64,000 nucleotides of DNA from Novosphingobium sp. TH158 (GCF_002855555.1 NZ_PKRT01000001.1:620001-684000); one strand, 5' to 3'; numbered from the stretch's first letter, positions 53,097 through 63,679 are shown. A program made the numbers and translations. The notes: a model not told the origin generated them from the sequence alone.

Positions 53097-54065
53097 TCAC
53101 ACAGCAACGGGTGCCGGAATGTGCGCCTGAGGCGCATATCCCTCAACCGAAAAATCCTCGATCGCATAGTCGAAAATCGTTTCAGGCCTGCGAACGATCT
53201 CCATCCGCGCATCGCCGGACGGAACGCGCGAAAGCTGTTCTTCCACCAGCGGCGCGTGGTTGAGGTAAAGATGGGTATCGCCGCCCATCCAGACCACCTC
53301 CCCCGGCTCAAGATCGCATTGCTGCGCCAGCATGCGCGTCAGCAAGGCAAGGCTCCAGATATTGAAGGCAAAACCAAGTCCCAGGTCACACGAACGCTGG
53401 TAAAGCAGGCCCGACAGGCGATTTCCCGCGATATGGAACTGGTAGGTCTTGTGGCACGGCGGCAGGGCCATGGCGTCAAGCTCGGCCACGTTCCATCCCT
53501 CGATGATGTGCCTCCGGCTACCGGGATTCTCTCTCAGGCTTTCAACGACCTGGGCCACCTGATTGATCCCGGCGCCCCGGCGGAACGTTCCATCGCCCTG
53601 TGGCTCATAGCTTGGCCAATCGACCCACTGCTTGCCGTAGACCGGCCCCAGGTCACCCCATTCGGCGGCGAAAGCCGCATCCTCGACAATCCGGCGCGAG
53701 AAGTCCGGGCGCGAAATTTCGCTTCCGGTCGCCTTGCGATAGCGATCGAGCGGCCAGTCGGTCCAAATCTCAACGCCCTGGGCGCAAAGGCTGCGAATAT
53801 TGGTATCACCGGTGAGAAACCACAGCAGCTCACGGCTCGCGGTTTTCCAGTAGACCCGCTTTGTGGTGAGCAGCGGCATCCGCCCTTCCGACAGGTCAAA
53901 GCGAATCTGTGCCCCGAAAATCGAACGTGTACCCACCCCGGTGCGGTCGATACGCTCGTCCCCATGCTCCCAGATGCGGCGCATCAGGTCGATATATTGC
54001 CATTCCCAATGATCGGGATTGGCCCGGAAGGCCGCAGAATCGGTATTTGGAAGGGTGATTGTCAT
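53097..54065 (-). CDS. thyA: Thymidylate synthase
   Basis: A 322-aa folate-dependent enzyme converting dUMP to dTMP. Catalytic Cys204 lies in ALPPCHKTYQFH; RTGVGTRSIFG, LLWFLTGDTNI, YGKQWVDW and DLGLGFAFNIWSLALL are the conserved folate/dUMP segments. It is longer than the 264-residue E. coli enzyme owing to an insertion around residues 105-160, common in alphaproteobacteria. ATG 54065 is preferred to 54101. Confidence 0.97.
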   Translation of the reverse strand: MTITLPNTDSAAFRANPDHWEWQYIDLMRRIWEHGDERIDRTGVGTRSIFGAQIRFDLSEGRMPLLTTKRVYWKTASRELLWFLTGDTNIRSLCAQGVEIWTDWPLDRYRKATGSEISRPDFSRRIVEDAAFAAEWGDLGPVYGKQWVDWPSYEPQGDGTFRRGAGINQVAQVVESLRENPGSRRHIIEGWNVAELDAMALPPCHKTYQFHIAGNRLSGLLYQRSCDLGLGFAFNIWSLALLTRMLAQQCDLEPGEVVWMGGDTHLYLNHAPLVEEQLSRVPSGDARMEIVRRPETIFDYAIEDFSVEGYAPQAHIPAPVAV

Positions 54066-54163
54066 TGTTCTTTCGTAGCGAGGCGATTGCATGCTTGCCA
54101 CCCCGCGATTGCCTCTCTATAGGCGCGCTCCTGCCTCGCCCCTCCATGGGGTGAACGATCGGT

Positions 54164-54240
54164 CGGGGAATAGCTCAGCCTGGTAGAGCACTGTCTTCGG
54201 GAGGCAGGGGCCGGAGGTTCGAATCCTCTTTCCCCGACCA
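54164..54240 (+). tRNA. tRNA-Pro (anticodon CGG)
   Basis: 77-nt cloverleaf with encoded CCA. Acceptor CGGGGAA/TTCCCCG, D-arm TAGCTCAGCCTGGTAGAGCA, anticodon arm CTGTC-TTCGGGA-GGCAG, T-loop AGGTTCGAATCCT. It reads CCG codons. Located between thyA (divergent) and the small WYL-like ORF. Confidence 0.96.
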
Positions 54241-54362
54241 CATCGTTTCCATCGCAACAATTTGTCATGGGGCTGCAATGCAGGCTTGCTAGCGCGCGGC
54301 TGCTCGCGCATTATGCTGCACTGCACAATTTCTTCTCCCCAGCAATTCGAGACACCCGTTAC

Positions 54363-54662
54363 ATGACCGAACCGCGCCTTCAGATGATGGAAGCGATTGC
54401 CCGCAAGCAGATTGTCGAAGCCGATTACAACGGGCAGCGCATCCGCCTTGCCCCGCACCTGCTGTTTGAGCGGCATGGTGACCTGTTCGTCAGCGCGCTG
54501 AACCTGGGCAAGACCTGGCGGAGCGATGAGGAACCGCGCCTTGGCCAGTTCAAGCTGGCTGGCCTCGGCAATCCCGCACTGCTGGATGAGCCCTTCGAGA
54601 CCCTGCCCACCTTCGCGCCGCAGCCCCCGCGCGAAACGGATACCTTGCTGCTGGCCGTCTGA
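54363..54662 (+). CDS. Small protein with WYL-like core
   Basis: A 99-aa soluble protein. IVEADYNGQRIRLAPHLLFERHGDLFVSALNL resembles the central strands of a WYL-type SH3-like fold (basic Arg and the HLL/xYL stretch), but no DNA-binding domain precedes it. The C-terminal KTWRSDEEPRLGQFKLAGLG region and a Pro-rich tail follow. ATG 54363 is preferred; the frame upstream spans the tRNA flank. It could be a truncated or stand-alone ligand-binding module. Convergent with recG, 7 bp apart. Confidence 0.55.
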   Translation: MTEPRLQMMEAIARKQIVEADYNGQRIRLAPHLLFERHGDLFVSALNLGKTWRSDEEPRLGQFKLAGLGNPALLDEPFETLPTFAPQPPRETDTLLLAV

Positions 54663-54669
54663 CCGCTGC

Positions 54670-56739
54670 TCAGCCGCCGCGCAGCAGCTGGACGCCGTAA
54701 TCGCGCTCGAACAGGTAGAGCAGCAGCCGCGCTGCTTCCCCGCGTTCACCGGTGAGTCCGCCGTCGCGCTCCATCAGCAGGCGCGCATCATCGTGGGCAA
54801 GCGGCAACAGGCGCTGGATCTGGTCGAGCTGCGCGACCCGAAAGGGCGTATCGCCCGATTGCCGTGTCCCCAGCAGCTCACCGCCGCCACGCAATTCAAG
54901 GTCTTCCTCGGCAATCCGGAAGCCATCCTGCGTTTCGCGCATCAGGGCGAGCCGCTTGCGCCCGGTTTCGGATAGCTCGTTACCGCGCAGCAGCAGGCAC
55001 GTGCTCTTGCCTTCCCCTCGGCCCACCCGGCCGCGAAGCTGGTGAAGCTGGGCAAGCCCGAATCGCTCTGCCGCCTCGATGACCATCAGGGTTGCATTGG
55101 GAACATCGACACCAACCTCGATCACGGTGGTGGCCACCAGCACAGCGGCCTCACCCCGGGCGAAGCGTTCCATCGCCGCGTCCTTCACTTCCGGTCGCAA
55201 CTGGCCATGAACGAGAACCACCTGTTCACCGAAGCGCAGCTTTAGCTCGGCAAAGCGCGCCTCGGCAGCGGCAAGATCGTCGGTCTCGCTTTCGCGCACC
55301 ATGGGGCAGACCCAGTAGGCCTGCTGGCCCGTCTCGATATGCCGGGCGAGCGCACCGACAACGTCCTCCATCCGCTCGACCGCGACCACGCGCGTATCGA
55401 TCGGCTGGCGGCCGGGTGGCATTTCGTCGAGCTTGCTGACGTCCATTTCCCCGTACTGCGCCAGCGTCAGCGTGCGCGGGATCGGGGTTGCCGTCATCGC
55501 CAGGCAATGCGGGGTCCGCTTGCCCTTCTGGTTGAGCATGAGGCGCTGCCCGACGCCAAAGCGGTGCTGCTCATCGATCACCACCAGGGCCAGGTTCTTA
55601 TAGGATACCGCATCCTGGAAGATCGCATGGGTGCCAACGCAAATGGCGATCGAACCGTCAAGCAGTCCCATCAGGATCGATTCGCGCGTCCGGCCCTTGT
55701 CGCGTCCGGTGAACAGGGCGATGTTCACGCCCGTTGGCGCTGCCATGCGGCGGAGCGTTTCGAAATGCTGCCGGGCAAGGATTTCGGTGGGTGCAAGCAA
55801 TGCAGCCTGAGCACCGGCCTCAACCGCAACCAGCATGGATTCGAGCGCCACCACCGTCTTGCCCGAACCGACATCGCCTTGCAGCAGCCTGAGCATGGGC
55901 GCGGCCTGGGCGAGATCGCCCTCGATTTCCTCAATCGCCCGGCGCTGGGCACCGGTCAGGGCAAAGGGCAGGTTTAATTTCGTCCGCAGCCGTCCGTCAC
56001 CTGCCAGCGGCGTTCCCGTGCGCGCCCGGTTGGCATTGCGCACGAGCATCAGGGCAAGGCTGTTGGCGAGAAGCTCGTCATAGGCGAGCCGGTCCCGCGC
56101 GGCGGCGTGTTCACCCTTGTGCGCGAGGGACAGGGCATCGCGCCAGCCCGGCCACTGCATCCGGTCAAGCAGGCCAGGCTCGATCCATTCGGGCAGGTCC
56201 GGTGCATGGACGAGCGCCTGCTGCACCAGCCCGGCCACGCGCCCTTGGGTGAGGCCTTCGGACAGCGAATAGACCGGCTCGCACAGGGTTCCCAGCAGGG
56301 TGCCGCCATCGTCACTGACGTGATCGGGGTGGACGATCTGCAGTTGCTGGCCGAACTGATCCAGGCGCCCGGCAATCCATTTGCGCTCGCCAAGCGGCAG
56401 CTGCTTCTTTGCCCAGCCGGAATTGCGCCCGAAATAGGTGAGCGCGCAGGTATTTCCCGGCCCGTCGACCGCCACGACCCGGAAGGGCCCGCGCCCCGGC
56501 GGACTGCGATATTCGATGGGCGTCAACGCAACCACGACATTTTCGCCAACCGTGGCCTCGTCAAGGTCAGCCACCGCGCGCCGCATCACGAAGCGCTCGG
56601 GCAAGTGATAAGCCAGGTCGCGCAGCCGGGTCAGGCCCAGCTTTTCCAGCGGGCGCAGCAGGTTCGGCCCCACCCCTTTCAGGCTGGCAGTCTCGATGAA
56701 CAGGGGGTTGAGCCGATCGGGGCGCATGCGATGCGTCAT
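54670..56739 (-). CDS. recG: ATP-dependent DNA helicase RecG
   Basis: About 689 aa. Wedge (OB) domain near residues 60-160, superfamily II helicase with Walker A GDVGSGKTVVA, DExH motif [19 protein letters not shown], and motif [16 protein letters not shown]. RecG reverses stalled forks and migrates Holliday junctions. Two starts are possible: ATG 56739, which has GGGTGG upstream, and ATG 56727; the longer ORF to 56961 is antisense overlap with the neighbouring gene. Confidence 0.96.
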   Translation of the reverse strand: MTHRMRPDRLNPLFIETASLKGVGPNLLRPLEKLGLTRLRDLAYHLPERFVMRRAVADLDEATVGENVVVALTPIEYRSPPGRGPFRVVAVDGPGNTCALTYFGRNSGWAKKQLPLGERKWIAGRLDQFGQQLQIVHPDHVSDDGGTLLGTLCEPVYSLSEGLTQGRVAGLVQQALVHAPDLPEWIEPGLLDRMQWPGWRDALSLAHKGEHAAARDRLAYDELLANSLALMLVRNANRARTGTPLAGDGRLRTKLNLPFALTGAQRRAIEEIEGDLAQAAPMLRLLQGDVGSGKTVVALESMLVAVEAGAQAALLAPTEILARQHFETLRRMAAPTGVNIALFTGRDKGRTRESILMGLLDGSIAICVGTHAIFQDAVSYKNLALVVIDEQHRFGVGQRLMLNQKGKRTPHCLAMTATPIPRTLTLAQYGEMDVSKLDEMPPGRQPIDTRVVAVERMEDVVGALARHIETGQQAYWVCPMVRESETDDLAAAEARFAELKLRFGEQVVLVHGQLRPEVKDAAMERFARGEAAVLVATTVIEVGVDVPNATLMVIEAAERFGLAQLHQLRGRVGRGEGKSTCLLLRGNELSETGRKRLALMRETQDGFRIAEEDLELRGGGELLGTRQSGDTPFRVAQLDQIQRLLPLAHDDARLLMERDGGLTGERGEAARLLLYLFERDYGVQLLRGG

Positions 56740-56849
56740 AGCCACCCGGATGGGCTTTTCGCCACCGACTTTTGCGCCGCCGGTTTGATGCCGCGCAATG
56801 ATTGCGCCGGCATTCACGACGAGAATGGGGCAAATCAAAGGAGGACCCC

Positions 56850-57254
56850 ATGCTGCTTTCCCATGGAACCGTGATCGTCCTTGTCGATGGGCGAGGTCTC
56901 GAACTGTATCGCAACGCCGGTGATGAAGCCGGGCCAGAGCTTGCGGCCATGCCGGCACCAAAGCTCGATAGCCGCAATCACAGCGGCGCAGGACATCATT
57001 CCAGCGCCGGCAATCATGCCGACAGCCAGGTCGGCGAGGATGCCCATGCCAATGCGGTTGCCCAGTGGCTCAATGCCGAGGTGCTTGGCCACCGGATCGA
57101 ACAGCTTGTGGTCATCGCGCCGCCGCGCACGCTGGGCGAACTGCGACGCCATTTCCACAAGCAGACCGAGAAGGCGATTGCGAGGGAACTGGCGAAGGAC
57201 CTGATGGGGGCAAAGCCGCCGCAGGTTCTTGCCGCCCTGCGCGAGGTGCACTGA
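56850..57254 (+). CDS. Host-attachment-like protein
   Basis: A 134-aa protein of the family annotated as required for attachment to host cells: strand TVIVLVDGRGLELYRNAGD, a His/Ser-rich loop (NHSGAGHHSSAGNHADSQ) and helix/strand LGHRIEQLVVIAPPRTLGELRRHF. The fold resembles the C-terminal half of archaeal/eukaryotic release factor 1 (ribonuclease-H-like). An excellent GGAGG site precedes the ATG. It lies between recG and sdhE, a position otherwise usually empty. Its role in free-living bacteria is not clear. Confidence 0.75.
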   Translation: MLLSHGTVIVLVDGRGLELYRNAGDEAGPELAAMPAPKLDSRNHSGAGHHSSAGNHADSQVGEDAHANAVAQWLNAEVLGHRIEQLVVIAPPRTLGELRRHFHKQTEKAIARELAKDLMGAKPPQVLAALREVH

Positions 57255-57294
57255 GCAGTTGCCAGCCGCAGACCTCTCGCCTAGCGCAGCCGAC

Positions 57295-57573
57295 ATGGAC
57301 CAAGCGAGCATTGACCCCGACCGCCTGAAGCGGCTGCGCTTTCGCGCATGGCATCGCGGCACGCGCGAGGCAGATTACATGATCGGCTGCTATTTCGACC
57401 GGTTCCATGCCGGATGGGACGAAGCAGCCGTGGAGTGGTTCGAAGCCCTGATCGAGGAAGAGGACGTCGACATCATGGGCTGGGCACTCGGCACGATTGC
57501 CGTGCCCGACCGGTTCGCCGGACCGCTGATGGATCGCATGTGCCAGCTGGATTACGTCGAAATCCCGCGCTGA
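57295..57573 (+). CDS. sdhE: Succinate dehydrogenase assembly factor SdhE (Sdh5)
   Basis: A 92-aa helical protein that promotes covalent FAD attachment to succinate dehydrogenase. The conserved RGxxE motif is present as HRGTREAD, followed by WFEALIEEEDVDIMGWALG, the typical core. Start ATG 57295 fits; an upstream TTG is less likely. The recG-sdhE-mfd neighbourhood is characteristic of alphaproteobacteria. Confidence 0.9.
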   Translation: MDQASIDPDRLKRLRFRAWHRGTREADYMIGCYFDRFHAGWDEAAVEWFEALIEEEDVDIMGWALGTIAVPDRFAGPLMDRMCQLDYVEIPR

Positions 57574-57579
57574 GCGGGG

Positions 57580-57903
57580 CTATTGCGCGTCCACGATGTC
57601 GTAGACGACGACCCGGTCCCACAGGTGCCCGCAGGCATCGATGAAAGCCTTGTGCAACGGATGCGGCTGGTAATCGGCCTGGTCCTGCAGACTGTCGAAA
57701 GTCATCGATTCCGACACGTCCCACGAGTGATCAACCACCTCTCGCGCCTCGGTAGTGGCCGGGACGCCGATGTGCAGCGACTTGACTTGCGGGATGGCGC
57801 GAAGCGTTTCCAGTCCGGCAACCAGTTTGGCCCGGTCCTCGGCATTGCCGGGCCGCTTCAGCCAGAACAGGGCCATGTGCCGCAGGAACGGATTGTCGCT
57901 CAT
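57580..57903 (-). CDS. Dabb-family (stress-responsive A/B barrel) protein
   Basis: A 107-aa dimeric ferredoxin-like protein: LRHMALFWLKRPGNAEDRAKLVAGLETL, then KSLHIGVP and the core DVSESMTFDSLQDQADYQPHPLHKAFI in parts, matching the Dabb fold (HxALFxLK at the start, YxxHPxHxxF). It may bind a small hydrophobic metabolite. It ends 6 bp from the sdhE stop codon on the other strand and lies between sdhE and mfd, interrupting their synteny. Confidence 0.87.
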   Translation of the reverse strand: MSDNPFLRHMALFWLKRPGNAEDRAKLVAGLETLRAIPQVKSLHIGVPATTEAREVVDHSWDVSESMTFDSLQDQADYQPHPLHKAFIDACGHLWDRVVVYDIVDAQ

Positions 57904-58072
57904 AGAATCTCCCCTTCGATGGCATGGGCCATGCCCGATCCGTCCGCCGGCAGCAATCGCCGCCGGGGGAGACTTTTGCCCCGCCGGGGGCTAGGAGCGC
58001 TTTCCCCCTGCCCCCGCATGCCCGAATCGGCACGCGGGGCGTTTGCTGTTGCGTGAACCGGTGCGTCTGACC

Positions 58073-61000
58073 ATGCCTGACCTGAACAAGATCCTTTCCG
58101 CGAAGAGCCCGCTGACGCTCTCCTCGATCGCACGCGGGGCGCAGCCGCTGGTGCTTGCCGACCTGGCACGGGCCGCAAAGGGCCGCGCCGTGTTCATCGC
58201 GCCGGACGATGCCGCAATGCGCGCCATCGCCGATGCCGCAAGCTTCTTCGCGCCGGAGCTTCAGGTCATCGATTTCCCGGCCTGGGACTGCCTGCCCTAT
58301 GACCGGGCAAGCCCTGCCCTGTCGATTTCCGCCCGCCGCCTTTCAGCCCTCTACAAGCTGCAGGCGAAGGCCAGTGGGCCGCAATTGCTCGTCACGACGG
58401 TAAACGCCGTACTGCAACGAGTGCTGACACCGTTCCGCATCCGGGAATCGGTACGCTTGCTCAAACCCGGCATGGAGATCGGCCGCGAGAGCCTGATCGC
58501 CCTGTTGCAGCGGCAGGGCTATTCGCGGACCGACACGGTTGCCGATGCCGGCGAATTCGCCGTGCGCGGTTCCATCTTCGATATCTATCCGTCCGGGCTC
58601 GACATGGGCCTCAGGCTCGACTTCTTCGGTGACGAGCTGGAAACCCTGCGCCTGTTCGACCCGAACACCCAGCGCTCGACGGGCGTGAGCGAGGAACACC
58701 TGCTGCTCCCGGCCAGCGAGGCACTGGTTGATGAAGCGAGCATAAAGCGCTTTCGCGCCGGATACCGGGACCTGTTCGGCGCGAATGCCACTTCGGACCC
58801 GCTCTATCAGGCGGTAAGCGACGGGCGCCGCCTTGCCGGAATGGAGCATTGGCTACCGCTTCTGGAAGAACGGATGGTCACGCTATTCGACCATCTCTCC
58901 GCCGACGACCTGGTACTTATCGACGCTGGCGCGATGGGCGCCGTGGATGAACGGCTGGCCGACATTGCCGACTATCATGTGGCCCGTTCCGACACCTCGG
59001 GCAAGGCACCCGGCTCCTACCGCCCGCTTGCGCCCTCCTCCCTTTACCTGATGCGTGCGGAACTGGACGAACGGCTGTCCGGCTGGCCGATCCATCGGAC
59101 GGACATTTTCGCACAGCCCGAAGGGCCAACCACGGTCGATTTCGGTTTCTCCTCGGGCCGCGACTTTGCGCCTGAGCGGGCCCGTGGCGATAACGTCTAT
59201 GAGGCTGCCGGCCGCTATCTCAACGGGCAGGCCGCACAGGGGCGCAAGGCGCTGATCGCCTGCTATTCAACCGGCAGCCGCGCCCGTATCGCCGCCATTC
59301 TCGGCGAAGCCGTGCGCCCTGCCCCCGTTCTGGCCGATAACTGGCAGGAAGCCCTTGGCCTTGCGGCCAAGGGCGTGTCCGTTGCGCTGGTCTTGCCGCT
59401 CGAAACCGGCTTCTCCAACCGTGACATTGAACTGGTAACCGAGCAGGACCTGCTTGGCGATCGCCTGGTCAGGCGCAAGAAACGGCGCAAGAGCGCCGAC
59501 GCCTTCCTGGCGGAACTCTCGGCGCTGACGCCCGGCGACCTGGTGGTCCATATGGAGCACGGCATCGGTCGCTACGAGGGCCTCCAGTCGATCCCCGTCG
59601 GCCAGAGCCCGCACGATTGCGTGATGCTGGTCTACCACGGCGGCGACAAGCTCTATGTCCCGGTTGAGAACATCGACGTCCTTTCGCGCTATGGCAGCGA
59701 AAGCGAAGGCGTCGCGCTTGACCGGCTCGGCGGCGAAGCATGGCAGAAGCGACGCAGCCGCCTCAAGGAACGCATCCGCGAAATCGCGCATGAGCTGCTG
59801 CGCACCGCCGCACAGCGGGCCTTGCGCCAGGCCCCGGTGCTGGTTGCGGAACAGGCGGTCTACGACCAATTTGCCGAAGGCTTCCCCTGGCAGGAAACCG
59901 AGGATCAGGAAGCGGCTATCGAGGATGTCCTCACAGACCTTTCCGAAGGCAAGCCGATGGACCGCCTTGTCTGCGGCGATGTCGGTTTCGGGAAGACGGA
60001 GGTCGCCCTGCGCGCCGCTTTCGTTGCCGCCATGGCCGGCCAGCAGGTTGCCCTGATTGCGCCGACCACGCTGCTTGCCCGCCAGCATTATTCCGGCTTT
60101 GTCCAGCGCTTCAACGGCTTCCCCCTCAATATCGGCCGTCTGTCCCGCCTCGTGCCGGAAAAGGAAGCGGCCGCTACCCGTGCCGGACTGGCGGAGGGCA
60201 CGATCGACATCGTCGTCGGCACCCATGCGCTCCTGTCGAAGAGCCTGACCTTCAAGCGGCTGGGCCTGGTGATCGTCGACGAGGAACAGCGGTTCGGCGT
60301 CAATCACAAGGAACGGCTGAAGACGCTGCGGACAAACGTGCACGTCCTCACCCTCACCGCCACGCCGATCCCGCGCACCCTGCAAATGGCAATGTCGGGC
60401 CTGCGCGAGCTTTCCACCATCCAGACCCCGCCGGTCGATCGCCTTGCCGTGCGCACCTACGTGATGGAATGGGACGACATGGTGATGCGCGAGGCGTTGC
60501 TGCGCGAACACCACCGCGGCGGGCAAAGCTTCATTGTCGTGCCGCGCATCGCCGACATGGCCGATGTCGAGGAGTGGCTGCGCAACACGGTGCCGGAAGT
60601 GCGCTTCGTCACCGCGCATGGGCAGATGAGCGCAAGCGAAGTGGAAGAGCGGATGAGCGCCTTCTACGAGAAGAAGTACGAAGTCCTGCTCTCGACCACG
60701 ATTGTCGAAAGCGGCCTCGACATTCCCAGCGCCAACACGATCATCATCCACCGCGCCGACCGCTTCGGCCTTGCCCAGCTCTACCAGCTGCGCGGACGTG
60801 TCGGCCGCTCGAAGCTGCGCGCCTATGCCTACCTGACCACCCCTGCGGACCAGCAATTGTCCGAGGTCGCGGAGAAGCGGCTCAAGGTTCTGGGCGATCT
60901 CGACAGCCTGGGCGCGGGGTTCCAGCTCGCCAGCCACGATCTCGACATCCGCGGCGCCGGCAACCTGCTGGGCGACGAGCAATCGGGCCATATCCGCGAG

Positions 61001-61549
61001 GTCGGCTTCGAACTCTACCAGTCGATGCTGGAAGACGCGATCCTTGAGGCCAAGGCCGGCGCTTCGGGCCTTAAGCGCGAGACGAGCGGCCTCAGCCCGC
61101 AGATCACGGTCGATGCCCCGATCATGATCCCCGAGGAATATGTGCCGGACCTTGCCGTCCGCATGGCGCTCTATCGCCGCCTCAACGATGCCGAGAGCAA
61201 TGACGAGATCGAGGGCCTCTCCGCGGAAATGATCGACCGTTTCGGCCCGCTGCCCAAGCCGACCGCAAACCTGGTCAAGCTGATCGAGGTGAAGCGCCAG
61301 GCCATCGTCGCGAACATCGCCAAGATCGATGTCGGCGCGAAGGGCTCGCTGGTCTCGTTCCACGACGACAGCTTCCCCGATCCGGCCGGACTTGTCGCCT
61401 ATGCCCAGCGGCTGGAAGGAACCGTCAAGCTGAGGCCGGATAACAAGCTGGTCATCACCCGCACATGGGGCAATCCGGAAGCGCGGCTTAACGGGCTGTT
61501 CCAGTTGACCAAGGGACTGGCCTCGATCGCCCGCAAGGCAAAGGGTTAG
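58073..61549 (+). CDS. mfd: Transcription-repair coupling factor
   Basis: A 1158-aa RNA polymerase translocase that removes stalled polymerase and recruits UvrA. N-terminal UvrB-like region (residues 1-350), RNAP-interaction Tudor-like domain with [14 protein letters not shown], helicase domain with [14 protein letters not shown] (Walker A), [18 protein letters not shown] and LRGRVGRS, and C-terminal UvrA-contact domain. ATG 58073 is chosen; an ATG 30 bp upstream is less likely. Confidence 0.97.
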   Translation: MPDLNKILSAKSPLTLSSIARGAQPLVLADLARAAKGRAVFIAPDDAAMRAIADAASFFAPELQVIDFPAWDCLPYDRASPALSISARRLSALYKLQAKASGPQLLVTTVNAVLQRVLTPFRIRESVRLLKPGMEIGRESLIALLQRQGYSRTDTVADAGEFAVRGSIFDIYPSGLDMGLRLDFFGDELETLRLFDPNTQRSTGVSEEHLLLPASEALVDEASIKRFRAGYRDLFGANATSDPLYQAVSDGRRLAGMEHWLPLLEERMVTLFDHLSADDLVLIDAGAMGAVDERLADIADYHVARSDTSGKAPGSYRPLAPSSLYLMRAELDERLSGWPIHRTDIFAQPEGPTTVDFGFSSGRDFAPERARGDNVYEAAGRYLNGQAAQGRKALIACYSTGSRARIAAILGEAVRPAPVLADNWQEALGLAAKGVSVALVLPLETGFSNRDIELVTEQDLLGDRLVRRKKRRKSADAFLAELSALTPGDLVVHMEHGIGRYEGLQSIPVGQSPHDCVMLVYHGGDKLYVPVENIDVLSRYGSESEGVALDRLGGEAWQKRRSRLKERIREIAHELLRTAAQRALRQAPVLVAEQAVYDQFAEGFPWQETEDQEAAIEDVLTDLSEGKPMDRLVCGDVGFGKTEVALRAAFVAAMAGQQVALIAPTTLLARQHYSGFVQRFNGFPLNIGRLSRLVPEKEAAATRAGLAEGTIDIVVGTHALLSKSLTFKRLGLVIVDEEQRFGVNHKERLKTLRTNVHVLTLTATPIPRTLQMAMSGLRELSTIQTPPVDRLAVRTYVMEWDDMVMREALLREHHRGGQSFIVVPRIADMADVEEWLRNTVPEVRFVTAHGQMSASEVEERMSAFYEKKYEVLLSTTIVESGLDIPSANTIIIHRADRFGLAQLYQLRGRVGRSKLRAYAYLTTPADQQLSEVAEKRLKVLGDLDSLGAGFQLASHDLDIRGAGNLLGDEQSGHIREVGFELYQSMLEDAILEAKAGASGLKRETSGLSPQITVDAPIMIPEEYVPDLAVRMALYRRLNDAESNDEIEGLSAEMIDRFGPLPKPTANLVKLIEVKRQAIVANIAKIDVGAKGSLVSFHDDSFPDPAGLVAYAQRLEGTVKLRPDNKLVITRTWGNPEARLNGLFQLTKGLASIARKAKG

Positions 61550-61635
61550 ACCACCTGCGCGTTCATACTTCCTTTGCCTCCGGCTGCTAATCGCACCCGG
61601 ATTGCGGCATTGCCGCGCAGAGTGAGGGTTAACGC

Positions 61636-62805
61636 TTGGCCTCGAGCGCTATCGCGCTGGAACGGATCGCAGAACCGGCGGGGGCAAGATCGGCCGCTGG
61701 CGAAGGCCTGCGCCTGCGAACCCTTGCCCCGAAGGATTGCAGCCCGGCCGACTTGCACGCCTGGGCACAGCTTGCGCAGGACGGGAGCGAGCCCAATCCC
61801 TTCTTCGAGCACTGGTATCTTCTCCCGGCCCTGAAGGCGCTGGACAAGTCTGGCGCAGCACGCCTGCTGGTGCTGGAACAGGATGGCGGCTGGGCCGGCC
61901 TTCTGCCCATCGCTTCCCGCAAAAGCTATTACGGCAAGCCGATCAGGCACCTCGGCAGCTGGATGCACGCCAATTGCTTCCTTGGCGCGCCTCTCGTTGC
62001 GCGGGGACGCGAAGCTGCCTTCTGGCAGGCCCTGCTGGCCTGGGCCGATGGCAACGTGGAGGGACTGTTCCTTCACCTGCCGCAATTGCCGCTGGACGGC
62101 GCTCTGTTCGAGGCGCTTCGGCAGGTGCTGGCCGGCAAGGCGCGCCCTGCTGGCATCGTCATGCGCGAAGAGCGGGCTCTGCTGCAATCGGACCTTTCCC
62201 CCGAAGCCTATCTTGAGGCTTCGATGAGCGGCAAGAAGCGCAAGGAACTGCGCCGCCAGCACAACCGCCTCAGCGAGACAGGACGGGTCGAATTCGTCCG
62301 CGACGACTCCGATGCCGGACTCGATCAATGGACGGCGGACTTTCTGCGGCTGGAAAAGGCCGGCTGGAAAGGCCTTAACGGCTCGGCCCTTGCCTGCTCT
62401 GCCGATACCGAGGCCCTGTTCCGCGACAGTCTGGCAGGTGCGGCAGCTGCCGGACGGCTAGAGCGCCTGACCCTGCTGCTTGATGGCCAGCCCATCGCCA
62501 TGCTCGCCAACTTCCTCACGGCCCCGGGCGCGTTTTCCTACAAGACGGCGTTCGACGAGGATTATGCCCGCTTCTCGCCGGGCGTCCTGCTCCAGCGGGA
62601 GAACCTGGCGCTGCTTGAGCGGGCGGGCATCGCATGGTGCGATTCGTGCGCTGCGCCCGATCACCCGATGATCGACCACATCTGGCGCGAACGGCGCGCC
62701 ATCGGGTCGGTCTCCATCGCCATCGGCGGAAAGCTGCGCCGAGCCGCCTTTTGCCTGATCCTCAAAGCCGAACTGGGTCGCCGCCCTGACGGAGCCAGAC
62801 TATGA
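61636..62805 (+). CDS. BioF2/FemAB-type GNAT acetyltransferase
   Basis: A 389-aa protein with two GNAT-like halves. The C-terminal half has the BioF2 signature (MSGKKRKELRRQHNRLSETG, then FLRLEKAGWKGLNGSALACS), used to transfer acyl groups from CoA or aminoacyl-tRNA. The N-terminal part (ADLHAWAQLAQDGSEPNPFFEHWYLLPAL) is typical of the family. A TTG start at 61636 is used, with GAGG 8 nt upstream. It overlaps the oxygenase gene by 4 bp (ATGA), so the two enzymes are made together. Substrate unknown. Confidence 0.82.
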   Translation: MASSAIALERIAEPAGARSAAGEGLRLRTLAPKDCSPADLHAWAQLAQDGSEPNPFFEHWYLLPALKALDKSGAARLLVLEQDGGWAGLLPIASRKSYYGKPIRHLGSWMHANCFLGAPLVARGREAAFWQALLAWADGNVEGLFLHLPQLPLDGALFEALRQVLAGKARPAGIVMREERALLQSDLSPEAYLEASMSGKKRKELRRQHNRLSETGRVEFVRDDSDAGLDQWTADFLRLEKAGWKGLNGSALACSADTEALFRDSLAGAAAAGRLERLTLLLDGQPIAMLANFLTAPGAFSYKTAFDEDYARFSPGVLLQRENLALLERAGIAWCDSCAAPDHPMIDHIWRERRAIGSVSIAIGGKLRRAAFCLILKAELGRRPDGARL

Positions 62806-63647
62806 CCGTGTTTTCTCCCGAAGCCCGCAGCACGTTTGCCGCCAACTACCCCGAAGTGCCGCACAAGATTGCCCACGCGCTCGGCGATCACCCGCTGCTG
62901 AGTTTCGCCGCACTCGCCGATCTCGCGGAAGCGCTTCCCGCCACTTCGATCGAATACAATTACGCCGACCTGCCGATCGGCATCGACGGCAAGCCCGATC
63001 CGTCCGCGCTTTCCATCGGCGAAACGATCCGGAATATCGAAAGCAGCGGCTCATGGGCGGCGATCAAGAACATCGAACAGGTTCCTGCCTACGCCGATCT
63101 GCTGAACTCCCTGCTCGCCGAACTCCGCCCGGAAATCGAGGCCAAGACCGGACGCATGATGAAGCTTCAGGGCTTTGTCTTCGTCACCTCGCCCGGCGGT
63201 GTCACGCCTTATCACTTCGATCCTGAGCACAATATCCTGCTGCAGATCCGCGGTTCGAAGGTCATGACCCAATTCCCCGCCGGCGATCCCCGCTTCGCGC
63301 CGGATGAGGTGCATGAAGGCTATCACACCGGTGGCGCGCGCGAGCTGAAATGGCGCGACGAGCTGCTTTCCGGCGGGACAGAGTTTCCGCTCGATCCCGG
63401 CGAAGCCCTCTTCGTCCCCGTCATGGCGCCGCACTTCGTCAAGACCGGACCGCAGAGCTCGGTCTCGCTCTCGATCACCTGGCGCTCGGACTGGTCCTTT
63501 GCCGAAGCTGATGCCCGCGCCTTCAATTCGGTGCTGCGGCGGATCGGCTTCAGGCCGGCGAGCACCGGACGGTGGCCCGCGACCAATAAGGCCAAGGCGC
63601 TTGGCTGGCGGGTGCTGCGCCGGTTCCGGAGCCAACCGCAAGGTTGA
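62802..63647 (+). CDS. JmjC/cupin-like 2-oxoglutarate-dependent oxygenase
   Basis: A 281-aa protein with a single-domain double-stranded beta helix. The iron triad is visible as His138-x-Asp140 (YHFDPEHN) and His211 (MAPHFVKTG); the ILLQIRG and LFVPVMAPHF strands are typical of the cupin-8/JmjC family. It probably hydroxylates an amino-acid side chain, peptide or small metabolite. Coupled by ATGA to the BioF2-type acyltransferase. The C-terminus is basic (GWRVLRRFRSQPQG). Confidence 0.8.
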   Translation: MTVFSPEARSTFAANYPEVPHKIAHALGDHPLLSFAALADLAEALPATSIEYNYADLPIGIDGKPDPSALSIGETIRNIESSGSWAAIKNIEQVPAYADLLNSLLAELRPEIEAKTGRMMKLQGFVFVTSPGGVTPYHFDPEHNILLQIRGSKVMTQFPAGDPRFAPDEVHEGYHTGGARELKWRDELLSGGTEFPLDPGEALFVPVMAPHFVKTGPQSSVSLSITWRSDWSFAEADARAFNSVLRRIGFRPASTGRWPATNKAKALGWRVLRRFRSQPQG

Positions 63648-63679
63648 CGGCGCCGGGCGCAGCGGCAAAGGGCGTGGGC

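Noticed and set aside
59267..61363. 698-aa minus-strand ORF opposite mfd
   Set aside because: Shadow of mfd; composition is His/Arg/Asp-rich as expected from reverse reading of GC-biased codons.
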